From a virus, in the IMG/VR virus record IMGVR_UViG_3300030099_004051, positions 1-47,221 of that record: DNA of 47,221 nt; one strand, 5' to 3'. Positions within the stretch are counted from its first letter, which is position 1. Every line of letters begins with the position of its first letter. This document shows positions 41,239 through 47,221 of this stretch, piece by piece. Made by a program: the position numbers and the translations under genes. The notes below the pieces were generated by a model, which saw only the letters and a list, made by a program, of their open reading frames with translations, ran no database searches and was not told where the DNA came from.

Positions 41239-41597
41239 TGTTTACTTATGATTGCGAAGTAACTTATGTAGTAGATGGTGACACTTGTGATGTCACCATA
41301 GATTTAGGATTTAAAATATTCCACAAAGCAAGGATTAGATTGTATGGTATAAATACTCCTGAATCTAGAACTCGTGACAAGGAAGAGAAGTATCGTGGGC
41401 TACAGGCTAAAGCTAGGTTTAAAGATCTAATTAAAGACAGGCCTACTAGATTAGTTAGCCATGGTAAAGGAAAGTATGGTAGAGTACTTGGGGAAATATT
41501 ATTTGAATCTAAAAATTTAAAAGATAATTGGATTAACATAAACAAACAGCTTGTCAAAGAAGGTCATGCTGTAGAATATTATGGAGGTAAGAGATGA
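41238..41597 (+). CDS. Staphylococcal-nuclease-like (thermonuclease) protein, 119 aa
   Basis: The OB-fold nuclease motifs are clear: VVDGDTCDV (D13, D15), ARIRLYGINTPESR (R34, E42) and KGKYGRVLGEI (R82), matching the catalytic Arg-Glu-Arg and calcium-binding layout of SNase. These enzymes cut DNA and RNA with Ca2+. There is no signal peptide, so it would act in the host cytoplasm unless released by the holin-like neighbours. It is absent from module A. Start overlaps the previous stop. Confidence 0.85.
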   Translation: MFTYDCEVTYVVDGDTCDVTIDLGFKIFHKARIRLYGINTPESRTRDKEEKYRGLQAKARFKDLIKDRPTRLVSHGKGKYGRVLGEILFESKNLKDNWININKQLVKEGHAVEYYGGKR

Positions 41598-41932
41598 AAA
41601 GTAATGATATGGCTTTTGATAGGTTTACATCATGTTTATGGTGTGAAGACAATGATGGTTTAATGAAACCAAATTTATATGATTTTAGTACTATTGATTT
41701 TAGTGAATTAGCATATCGATTTGTAGAGATGTTTCAGCCTAGCACAGTAAACACAAAAGAAAAACGAGAAAAATTTTTAGACAATGAAGAAGAATATTAT
41801 AAGTTTTTTGATGAAGAGGTATTAAAATATGGAGGAAAACTTAAATATTTTTTAAAAGTATTAGAACTGCAATCAAATCAAATGCAAACTCATATGCTAG
41901 AACATATATATTATGAGTTGGAAATAAATTAA
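41594..41932 (+). CDS. Unknown acidic protein, 112 aa
   Basis: It overlaps the nuclease stop by 4 nt (ATGA) and is preceded by GGAGGTAAGAG. Sequence is rich in Glu, Phe, Tyr and Leu and mainly helical; two Cys (CLWCEDND) lie near residue 14. No membrane segment and no known family. It has no module A counterpart. It travels with the nuclease gene, so it may be its partner or inhibitor; that is a guess. Confidence 0.6.
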   Translation: MKSNDMAFDRFTSCLWCEDNDGLMKPNLYDFSTIDFSELAYRFVEMFQPSTVNTKEKREKFLDNEEEYYKFFDEEVLKYGGKLKYFLKVLELQSNQMQTHMLEHIYYELEIN

Positions 41933-41946
41933 ATTGGAGGTAAGAG

Positions 41947-42129
41947 ATGAAGAATCTCATGCAGGCATATAACTTAGTCAAGAGGTATGGTCATGTTATT
42001 GGTGAGGTAATTAAACTTCTAGAGATAGTGGAAGCTAGTGGTAAGGATAAGAAGTTAACTACCAAAGAAAGAAGCCAAATCATGAAACAACTTTGGCAAA
42101 TAGTTTATGCTATCAAAGGTCAAATTTGA
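41947..42129 (+). CDS. Small helical protein, 60 aa (module B homologue of 1177-1362)
   Basis: ATG follows GGAGGTAAGAG. It shares VxxYxxVIxxxxxLLExVExSGKDKK-type spacing and TKERSQIMKQLWQIV with the module A protein. The stop overlaps the TTG start proposed for the nuclease gene. Function unknown, but its conservation next to holin-like genes in both modules hints at a shared role. Confidence 0.65.
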   Translation: MKNLMQAYNLVKRYGHVIGEVIKLLEIVEASGKDKKLTTKERSQIMKQLWQIVYAIKGQI

Positions 42130-42665
42130 TTAAGTTAAAGTTTAATCAAGCATTAATTGACGAAGCTTTAAGTAAGTCAAATAAAATAGGAACTTTAAAA
42201 GACTCTTTTACAAAAGGTAAAGGACAGTCACAGGGATTGCTTGCAGAGTTTGCAGTCAGAGAACATTTTAAACATTTAATAACTCCTAATGAAAATATTT
42301 ATAACAACGATTTAATAATTGCAGGGTATAAAGTAGAAGTTAAAGCTAAGAATTACAAACAAGTTACAGATAATTCTGAATGGTCTATTGCAAAAACAAG
42401 TCAACATCAGAACCCTGATTATTATTTTTTTGTTAGTGTAAATCACAAAGGTACTATCAATAACACTTCTGAAATCTTATTAGCAGGTTATATAACTCCT
42501 CAAGATTTTTATAACAAAGCTAGGTTTTATCACAAAGGATATCAACATGAATATGGATTTACTAATACAGGTGGTAAATCTCCTACAGATCATTACAATG
42601 TGTATCAACACGAATTAGAAAAGTTTAAAACTTCTGAAGAAAAACAATTAAAATTAAGTATATGA
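42126..42665 (+). CDS. PD-(D/E)XK restriction-like nuclease, 179 aa (module B only)
   Basis: TTG at 42126 overlaps the upstream stop (TTGA) and follows AAAGGT; an earlier in-frame TTG at 42093 is possible. Motifs: E41 in LLAEFAVREHF, D62 in NNDLIIAGYKV, and E71-V-K73 in YKVEVKAKN, the D...ExK core of restriction-type nucleases. The C-terminal half contains QHQNPDYYFFVSVNH, a strand-helix typical of such folds. It could degrade host DNA or act in recombination in place of the Cas4-like enzyme of module A. Confidence 0.65.
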   Translation: MIKLKFNQALIDEALSKSNKIGTLKDSFTKGKGQSQGLLAEFAVREHFKHLITPNENIYNNDLIIAGYKVEVKAKNYKQVTDNSEWSIAKTSQHQNPDYYFFVSVNHKGTINNTSEILLAGYITPQDFYNKARFYHKGYQHEYGFTNTGGKSPTDHYNVYQHELEKFKTSEEKQLKLSI

Positions 42666-42684
42666 AGGGAAAAACCATAAAAAA

Positions 42685-42716
42685 CCATCGATTTTAAGGG
42701 GTCTTAAAAGTTTTTT
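42685..42716. terminator. Hairpin terminator after the module B plus-strand genes
   Basis: TTTTAAG (42692-42698), loop GGGT, CTTAAAA (42703-42709), then G and six T. The larger arms CATAAAAAAC (42676-42685) and GTTTTTTATG (42710-42719) enclose it. It sits in the convergent gap between the plus-strand nuclease gene and the minus-strand operon, matching the terminator at 1361-1426 in module A. Confidence 0.6.
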
Positions 42717-42771
42717 ATGTACTAAACTATACTAAAAATTTTTAAGTGGCCTTTATGAAGACCTTATTTTC

Positions 42772-42786
42772 CCTTCAGTAGAGCTA
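42772..42786. repeat. Outlying copy of the CCTTCAGTAG repeat
   Basis: CCTTCAGTAGAGCT matches the short repeat family of the control region (12536-13306) but stands alone in the convergent gap of module B. It overlaps the stop of the small TM gene on the minus strand. Confidence 0.5.
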
Positions 42787-42918
42787 CCCAATTTGCAAAC
42801 ATACAACTGCAAATAAAACTACTACAATCGCTATGTATAATTGAGCACGCCTGATATCTTTTTCTATTTCTTTATTTCGCTTATTGTGATTACTGTTTTT
42901 TGTTCGCCTTTTTTGCAT
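42784..42918 (-). CDS. Small single-pass membrane protein, 44 aa, overlapping RusA (module B)
   Basis: ATG at 42918 follows AGGAGA with 8-9 nt spacing, inside the 3' end of RusA in another frame (55-nt overlap). It begins MQKRRTKNSN, is very basic to residue 24, then has one membrane segment (LYIAIVVVLFAVVCLQIG) to the end. The combination of ribosome site, basic start and clean membrane helix argues for a real gene. The module A locus has no equivalent. Possible holin or antiholin type; not shown. Confidence 0.5.
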   Translation of the reverse strand: MQKRRTKNSNHNKRNKEIEKDIRRAQLYIAIVVVLFAVVCLQIG

Positions 42919-43250
42919 TTTTCAAAATCTCCTGTAATTTTTACATAGCTAGGTGAATCATCTACAATTAGACCGGCATTTACTATGCCGTCTAATGTAG
43001 CCTTCATTCCAAATATAAGATTATCAACATCGACATCTCTATTATTGTGAAACATATATTCAACATGAACCTTTCCATCTAGTTTGTCAATGCCTGCCTC
43101 TCTCATTGCGTCTTTGGTCAACCACATAGCCATCTCTTTTCTCTGTCTTCTAAGGCTATTAAGTGTTTGATAGTGTGCTCTAGTATTACCTCTGATTTGT
43201 GCAGGTGGAATGTCATAGAGAATAATGTTTAATATTTTTGGTGCCTCCAT
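42864..43250 (-). CDS. rusA: RusA-family Holliday junction resolvase (module B)
   Basis: The product is 128 aa. Same motifs as module A: PPAQIRGNTRAHY, D74 and D76 in DVDVDNLIFGMK, D87, D97 and D98. The N-terminus overlaps the upstream gene by 38 nt. Overall similarity to the module A enzyme is only moderate outside the motifs, so the two are old homologues rather than a recent duplication. It resolves four-way junctions during recombination-dependent replication. Confidence 0.9.
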   Translation of the reverse strand: MEAPKILNIILYDIPPAQIRGNTRAHYQTLNSLRRQRKEMAMWLTKDAMREAGIDKLDGKVHVEYMFHNNRDVDVDNLIFGMKATLDGIVNAGLIVDDSPSYVKITGDFEKCKKGEQKTVITISEIKK

Positions 43251-43524
43251 ATTTTGCTGTCCTTTTTATATAAGTATAATCTACTCCTGCAACATCTGTC
43301 CAATAAGACCCACAGTAATATTTATTATACCTGTCACTGCAATTTATGCAAACACCATTAAAATATTCAGGCCCTTCTTGTTGGTACCCACCTTTTAATA
43401 TAGCTCCTAATAAATTAATAATAGGATCATTAGTAGGACAATTAATTACTTTATCTTTTCTAACTTCTTTCCAAGGCTTTAAAGAATATTTATTTCTAGC
43501 TTTATAATTACCACCACTTGGCAC
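43213..43524 (-). CDS. Small protein related to N-terminal domain of the 2029-3087 protein, 103 aa
   Basis: The start is GTG at 43524 just after the upstream TAA, with AGGAGAAGAATAA as ribosome site. Residues 28-85 align in pattern with the larger module A protein (QQEGPEY, YWTDV). Four Cys (CPTN, CINC, YCGSY) give a possible zinc site that the A version lacks. The 3' end overlaps RusA in another frame. No known family. Confidence 0.65.
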   Translation of the reverse strand: MPSGGNYKARNKYSLKPWKEVRKDKVINCPTNDPIINLLGAILKGGYQQEGPEYFNGVCINCSDRYNKYYCGSYWTDVAGVDYTYIKRTAKYGGTKNIKHYSL

Positions 43525-43803
43525 TTATTCTTCTCCTAAATATTTAAAACAAGTTTGTCCGTCATTGTGTCCTGTGTGTCCTATCCCTACTCTGTATTTT
43601 AATACTTGTTGTATATCTTTATCTATTAAAGGTTCTGCATTTTTTAAGAAATTATATACCCAATCTCTTGCTTGTTTCCAACTTGCGTGTGGACTCTTTA
43701 AAGAAATTGGTAGTACTAATTCTAATTTATAAAACTGATCTGTGTCTTTATCTTCATGGATAGGACAGTCATCAATCTCGAAGTCGTAGTAATGATTAGC
43801 CAT
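43525..43803 (-). CDS. Unknown protein, 92 aa
   Basis: ATG at 43803 follows GAGGAGCAAT and overlaps the upstream stop. N-terminus is acidic (YYDFEIDDCPIHEDKD), the middle is helical with Trp (ASWKQARDWVYNFLKN). No module A counterpart and no family recognised. It lies between the ATPase and the RusA-linked gene. Confidence 0.55.
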   Translation of the reverse strand: MANHYYDFEIDDCPIHEDKDTDQFYKLELVLPISLKSPHASWKQARDWVYNFLKNAEPLIDKDIQQVLKYRVGIGHTGHNDGQTCFKYLGEE

Positions 43804-44923
43804 ATTGCTCCTCTATTTCTTTGTGTATAATTTCTTCTAGTAATCTGCTGTTATTATTAGATAAACTTTCTATGCTTACTTTATCTGTAATATTATAAGC
43901 TTGTTCATCTATGTGGAATTTCATATTAAATACCCTAGGATTTTCTTTCTTACTATTCGTTTTAGTATGCTTTAATACAACTTCCATTTGATTATTAATT
44001 TCATCTACTTTACTAGTTACAGACCACAAGTTTCTTGCAAGGTTTACTTTGTATACTGTTCCTATTGGAGAATTTGAGTTACCTTTTGAAACATGATCGA
44101 TACCTAGTATACTAACTCCTAAACTTCTTAAGCAATTAGCTAACTGCATTGAAGCCTCTGAGTCATTAATCTCTCCTGCTAAAGCACCACCAAAACTATC
44201 TATAATAATAAGTTTGATATCGTTTTCTACTATCATGTCAGCTATTGTATCTTCTTCATTAACAAACTTATCTTTAGCTCTGTAATATAAAAATTCTATA
44301 TTAGCTATGTCAGGGTGTACTTCTACCAATCCTTTCTTAACTGCTCTTAATCTTTCATTAAGATCTTCAGGATCACTTTCCCAATCTATATACAATACAT
44401 TACCTTTATCAGGGGCAAGTCCTGCATAAGACTTGCCTGATTGTACTAACAAACCAAACAGCACAGACAAGTATGATTTACCTGACCCACCTGCACCATA
44501 GATAATGTTGATTGCATTTTTACGAATGAATGGAAAGATATAATGTTTCTCTTCGTTTACTACAGGGGTATTACCAATTAATACTGATTCCATATTACCA
44601 CCTTTATATTTAGAAACATTAACTACTAACTGTTCCATTATTCTAGGCCAATCAATATCAGGAAAATAATCATCTGTCATTTCTCTTAATGCTTTTATAA
44701 TAGTATTAAGAGATTGTTGTGAAGTAAGATTAATTTTTCTAATCATTAAATGATTACCAAGATTTGTATCTATTATTTTTTGTGGTAAGTATTCTATAAG
44801 AACTTCTCCTGTAAGACCCGTGCTACTCTTGTCACTTATTTTTCTTACAACCATTTTAATTCCATCACTTTCCCAAGTGAGATATATCTTACTACCTGTT
44901 GATTGTACTATTGGTTTACTCAT
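43796..44923 (-). CDS. RepA/KaiC-like P-loop ATPase (module B)
   Basis: The product is 375 aa. Walker A GAGGSGKS at residues 143-150, VLYIDWES (177-184), and a Walker B-like LIIIDSFGG. Homologue of the module A ATPase but with a canonical P-loop (SGKS against SSKS), without the Cys loop and without the C-terminal winged helix; it ends EEIIHKEIEEQYG. Probable replicative helicase or loader. Tightly packed with overlapping genes on both sides. Confidence 0.8.
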   Translation of the reverse strand: MSKPIVQSTGSKIYLTWESDGIKMVVRKISDKSSTGLTGEVLIEYLPQKIIDTNLGNHLMIRKINLTSQQSLNTIIKALREMTDDYFPDIDWPRIMEQLVVNVSKYKGGNMESVLIGNTPVVNEEKHYIFPFIRKNAINIIYGAGGSGKSYLSVLFGLLVQSGKSYAGLAPDKGNVLYIDWESDPEDLNERLRAVKKGLVEVHPDIANIEFLYYRAKDKFVNEEDTIADMIVENDIKLIIIDSFGGALAGEINDSEASMQLANCLRSLGVSILGIDHVSKGNSNSPIGTVYKVNLARNLWSVTSKVDEINNQMEVVLKHTKTNSKKENPRVFNMKFHIDEQAYNITDKVSIESLSNNNSRLLEEIIHKEIEEQYG

Positions 44924-45128
44924 TTTTTTCTATCTCCTTTCTTAAGTCTTCTAGTATTTTTTCAAAGATAGATATATCAGTAGCAACTCTTTGCATTCTA
45001 TCTTCAAACAATTTATGCTCTGTATCGTGAGTATTCATTAGTGATCTTCTGTCTTCTTTTAACTTATCTATTCTTTCTACTACTTCATCTTCTCTTAATT
45101 GTAACCTTTCTTTATAGTAATTAGACAT
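44916..45128 (-). CDS. Coiled-coil small protein, 70 aa
   Basis: Almost entirely charged heptad-like helix (VVERIDKLKEDRRSLMN, IFEKILEDLRKEIEKNE). ATG overlaps the upstream stop and its own stop overlaps the ATPase start. It occupies a position with no counterpart in module A. Possible oligomerisation partner for the ATPase; inference only. Confidence 0.6.
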   Translation of the reverse strand: MSNYYKERLQLREDEVVERIDKLKEDRRSLMNTHDTEHKLFEDRMQRVATDISIFEKILEDLRKEIEKNE

Positions 45129-45405
45129 CTATCCCTCCTGTCCATTTCTTTTTGTTTTTAAATTTATCAGTTTGTTGTGGAGAATTTAATAGAAACTCAA
45201 AGTCTTTCTTATTTTTTTCCACTAACTTCTGCATTTTTTCATTAGCCTCTCGTGCATTTCCAAAAGCTAATCGTGATCTCATATCAGCACTAGCTATTAG
45301 GTCATGTAGTTTTAATATAGTTTTACTTTGTTCTTGTATTATTCTCAGATGCTCTAAGTTTTCTACAGTACAACTACAATGCTCATGTAATATTAAATCA
45401 CTCAT
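45121..45405 (-). CDS. Homologue of the ADMRSRLAFGNA protein, 94 aa (module B)
   Basis: Residues about 40-75 (ASADMRSRLAFGNA, EKMQKLVEKNKKDFEFLL) are nearly the same as in the 4531-4866 protein, while the N-terminus is unrelated and has three Cys/His (HEHCSCT). The start overlaps the upstream stop (GAATGA). The very high conservation of this one segment between otherwise divergent modules suggests a strict binding function. Confidence 0.7.
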   Translation of the reverse strand: MSDLILHEHCSCTVENLEHLRIIQEQSKTILKLHDLIASADMRSRLAFGNAREANEKMQKLVEKNKKDFEFLLNSPQQTDKFKNKKKWTGGIDV

Positions 45406-45629
45406 TCAAGTGCACCTCCTGCAGGATATCTTTTGTCTAGTTTAGCAATTAATTTATCATTCTCAACCAAACAAATAGTTGCTAATGTTTCTACATCTTG
45501 TATTGTAAGATCTGAATCAACAACATCAATTAATTCTACTGTGCCATCGTAAGTTTTTACTCCTTTAGTAGAAGTACTTACATTGATTCTAACTCTAACT
45601 CTGCTTTCGCCTTTAACTTCGCTTTCCAT
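45402..45629 (-). CDS. Unknown small beta-rich protein, 75 aa
   Basis: ATG at 45629 after ATAGGAGGTAAC is the real start; the longer frame begins inside the terminator hairpin. Residues 5-45 alternate charged and hydrophobic (RVRVRINVSTSTKGVKTYDG), then a short helix. Upstream is the structured 228-nt RNA region (45657-45861), so its expression may be controlled by it. No family recognised. Confidence 0.6.
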   Translation of the reverse strand: MESEVKGESRVRVRINVSTSTKGVKTYDGTVELIDVVDSDLTIQDVETLATICLVENDKLIAKLDKRYPAGGALE

Positions 45630-45656
45630 GTTACCTCCTATTAATAACATTGTAAA

Positions 45657-45684
45657 AATAACGCACCCATTCAAGTGCGTTATT
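45657..45684 (-). terminator. Intrinsic terminator or attenuator before the 45629 gene
   Basis: AATAACGCAC (45657-45666), 8-nt loop, GTGCGTTATT (45675-45684): a perfect 10-bp stem. On the minus strand it is followed by TTTTT. It ends about 28 nt before the ATG of the downstream gene, in the position of an attenuator behind the three-way-junction element. Confidence 0.65.
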
Positions 45685-45729
45685 ATTTTTGTAAAACTTT
45701 TTTATACCTTTTTTCATAACATAAATAAA

Positions 45730-45815
45730 GGAGAGTAAGTACGAGATAAACCTAAGGACAAAACAAATTCAAAAAACCTTAGGTGCTCTGCAACCAACAG
45801 AAGTACCTACTCTCC
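45730..45815 (-). ncRNA. Three-way-junction structured RNA candidate
   Basis: The outer stem pairs 45803-45815 with 45730-45742 over 13 bp. Read on the minus strand all 13 pairs form, with one G-U; on the plus strand the same position is an A-C mismatch. Inside are two more stems: ACCTAAGG/CCTTAGGT (45750-45757 with 45777-45784) and TCTG/CAGA (45787-45790 with 45798-45801). It lies in the minus-strand operon between the SSB-like gene and the attenuator. Strand-specific pairing supports a transcribed RNA. No known riboswitch class is recognised. Confidence 0.55.
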
Positions 45816-45818
45816 GAT

Positions 45819-45861
45819 AATAATTTAATCATCTCTACTTGTTTGAGATGATTAAATTATT
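45819..45861. repeat. Perfect 17-bp-stem hairpin at the end of the SSB-like gene
   Basis: The arms 45819-45835 and 45845-45861 are exact reverse complements with a 9-nt loop. The right arm includes the stop codon of the 45857 gene. There is no long T-run after the stem on the minus strand, so it may block 3' exonucleases or be a processing site rather than terminate. Confidence 0.7.
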
Positions 45862-46471
45862 GAGTTAAATAACCATAAAAGTTATCAGCATTAGTAACTA
45901 TATCTTCCATACTATTGCTACCATCAGCTAATTTATTATCTAACTTTGCAACTTCTATATCAACTGCAGCTTTAAGTGCTACTGATCTAGCTATTTGTTG
46001 ATCTTTATTTGTTACTGTAGTTTGACTTGCTACTTGCATAGGTGCCTCCTTTGGCTCTGTTAAAAAGTCTTTAGGTTCTTGTGTTTTATTTGCTGTACTG
46101 ATTTCTCTAACACCATCATAATCTGTGATAGCCATGATTTCCCAATCCCAATTGTGTTTTATAAAAGAGCCGTCAGCATTGCGACCTTCTTTTATAACAC
46201 CTTCTCTAGTTTGACCTAGTCTTCGTCTTCTCATTGCTACTGTATAAGACTTGCCATTTTCTACTCTTCCCATTGATTGTGGGATCCAATATTTTTTAGC
46301 ATAGTACTTATCTATCTCTTCAACTTTAGCCTCAATTTCAAATTGTTCTTTACCAAAGTTGTTGGAAGGTATACAACTAATGACATCTAACTTTACTTCG
46401 TATAGTTCGGGATCACTAGATTTTGGTTCGGGTGGGTTTGTATTTATTATTGCAGGTATTTGATTTACCAT
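45857..46471 (-). CDS. Putative single-strand-DNA-binding-like protein (module B)
   Basis: The product is 204 aa. Homologue of 5672-6283: MRRRRLGQT, HNWDWEIM and an N-terminal beta domain starting near YEVKLDVIS. The linker here is Thr, Lys and Glu rich rather than PQ repeats. ATG at 46471 follows GGAGTAGTAA and lies 56 nt inside the upstream gene. Its 3' end forms the 17-bp hairpin. Role as SSB is inferred from fold character and neighbours. Confidence 0.5.
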   Translation of the reverse strand: MVNQIPAIINTNPPEPKSSDPELYEVKLDVISCIPSNNFGKEQFEIEAKVEEIDKYYAKKYWIPQSMGRVENGKSYTVAMRRRRLGQTREGVIKEGRNADGSFIKHNWDWEIMAITDYDGVREISTANKTQEPKDFLTEPKEAPMQVASQTTVTNKDQQIARSVALKAAVDIEVAKLDNKLADGSNSMEDIVTNADNFYGYLTQ

Positions 46472-46823
46472 TTACTACTCCTATTTTTTTATTATTAGTA
46501 ATTGTGTATTGAGTAAATTGACCATACTTACTAGCCTCTTTCAGAAAAGTATTATCTTTAGGAATTAAATCATCAATGAAGAAATACTTTAATGTAACTC
46601 CATGCCTACTTACTATTTCTCCTTCGTATGATTCAAACCAAGGCTTAGTAAAGACATAGGTATCGGGATAGATTCTTTCATTATGCTTATTCGTTTGTGT
46701 TATCTGAACATGAAGTTCATCGCAATTTTTTAAACGACTAGTTGCAATACCAATCATTCTTTTCTTTGCACTTCCATTCCAAATAGGGGTGCGAATATCA
46801 TAGTTATGAATAACTTGTGTCAT
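46416..46823 (-). CDS. PIWNG-motif protein (module B), 135 aa
   Basis: ATG at 46823 after AAAGGAGAGAAAG gives MTQVIHNYDIRTPIWNG, matching the module A start; a longer frame upstream is ignored. Shares DELHVQITQT and YPDTYVFTKPWFE with the 6288-6566 protein, then extends 45 residues further, ending in a Lys/Asn/Thr-rich tail that overlaps the SSB-like gene by 56 nt. Function unknown. Confidence 0.6.
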   Translation of the reverse strand: MTQVIHNYDIRTPIWNGSAKKRMIGIATSRLKNCDELHVQITQTNKHNERIYPDTYVFTKPWFESYEGEIVSRHGVTLKYFFIDDLIPKDNTFLKEASKYGQFTQYTITNNKKIGVVNGKSNTCNNKYKPTRTKI

Positions 46824-46840
46824 CTTTCTCTCCTTTATTA

Positions 46841-47077
46841 TTATACCACATTTACTCTTTTCCACCAACTATCTACATCTTCGCCATTTTTGCATTGTTC
46901 TAATGTACTTGTAATACCATTGATTAACAAGTATCTTATCATCGCATCTATCACAGCAAATCTATCTGTTCTGCATGGGATTCCTTGATCGTTTATATCA
47001 CAAGATAATCCTAGTGTAATATCTTTGCCTAATTGTGCTAGTTGTTTTATTTCTTTTTCACTTAAAACACCTGCCAT
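46841..47077 (-). CDS. Unknown small protein, 78 aa
   Basis: ATG at 47077 follows AGGAGGTGTGAC; the ribosome site lies in the loop of a small CACAC/GTGTG hairpin (47080-47099), so its access may be regulated. The protein is helical with three Cys. No module A counterpart and no family recognised. Confidence 0.55.
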   Translation of the reverse strand: MAGVLSEKEIKQLAQLGKDITLGLSCDINDQGIPCRTDRFAVIDAMIRYLLINGITSTLEQCKNGEDVDSWWKRVNVV

Positions 47078-47115
47078 GTCACACCTCCTCTTTTGTGTGA
47101 ACTTGGATTGATAAA

Positions 47116-47221
47116 TTATTCGCTTTCTATACTATCTATTACGTAATCTCCTCTTTCTTTTTCTGTTGCAAACCACATTGCATCTTCAACTTCGGTATAA
47201 CCATTCTCTTGATAATTAAAT
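47116..47221 (-). CDS. 3' part of the module B homologue of the 9844-10095 gene (cut by window edge)
   Basis: Minus-strand frame open to the window end, stop at 47116. It encodes ENGYTEVEDAMWFATEKERG and then DYVIDSIESE, identical to the module A protein up to the DY and different after it. The 79 identical bases (47143-47221) end exactly at the window end. The gene's start lies outside. Confidence 0.8.
   Translation of the reverse strand, partial: FNYQENGYTEVEDAMWFATEKERGDYVIDSIESE
47143..47221. repeat. 79-nt exact repeat, copy 2 (window end)
   Basis: Exact match to 9865-9943. It begins where the two modules converge on the same sequence and stops at the last base of the window, as expected where an assembler halts at a shared k-mer. 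Between the modules I found no other exact match of similar length. Confidence 0.9.

Overview
The window is A+T-rich tailed-phage DNA (rough impression: about two thirds A+T). It holds a complete head-and-tail gene set and DNA-processing genes, but no integrase, rRNA, tRNA, CRISPR array, recognisable DNA or RNA polymerase, or recognisable endolysin. There is no tape-measure gene, and a very large virion-type protein lies between portal and scaffold, so a short-tailed (podovirus-like) virion is most likely. Gene style (tiny head-to-tail ORFs, RusA, DUF932, DUF2958, repeat-rich tail fibres) resembles marine metagenomic phages. The host cannot be told from the sequence; that the phage is marine is inference.

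Layout. (1) 1-1362, plus strand: the 3' end of a membrane-anchored beta-rich tail-region protein and three small genes, two of them membrane proteins. (2) 1680-12459, minus strand: replication and early module 'A' (RusA resolvase, RepA/KaiC-like ATPase, Cas4/RecB-like exonuclease, PQ-linker single-strand-binding-like protein, DUF932, DUF2958, and a run of Cys-rich mini-proteins). (3) About 12100-13801: a divergent control region full of palindromes and interspersed short repeats, with no convincing gene after 12459. (4) 13802-40821, plus strand: terS, terL, portal, two small virion-type genes, a 3045-residue giant with an HELSH metallopeptidase motif, scaffold, major capsid protein, decoration-like protein, adaptor and propeller-like tail proteins, a nuclease-fold protein, fibres, and the full-length version of the gene truncated at position 1. 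(5) 40928-42665, plus strand: a second version of the small membrane genes plus two nucleases. (6) 42784-47221, minus strand: a second, strongly diverged replication module 'B', ending inside a homologue of the gene at 9844.

The most striking feature is that 40062-47221 is an allelic but divergent restatement of 1-9943. It starts at about 92 % identity in the tail gene, diverges in the replication genes, and ends in a 79-nt exact match to 9865-9943 that stops at the last base of the window. The simplest reading is a circular or circularly permuted genome of about 40 kb whose contig ran past its own start into a related strain carrying a different replication module. A genuine genome with two replication modules is the less likely alternative.

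How the genes would work together: the minus-strand early operons encode recombination-dependent replication functions that presumably rely on the host polymerase. The plus-strand late operon encodes packaging, capsid and tail. Convergent 3' ends meet at hairpin terminators near 1361-1426 and 42685-42716. Several non-coding structures look functional, notably a strand-specific three-way-junction RNA candidate at 45730-45815 and a covarying helix after both copies of the tail gene.
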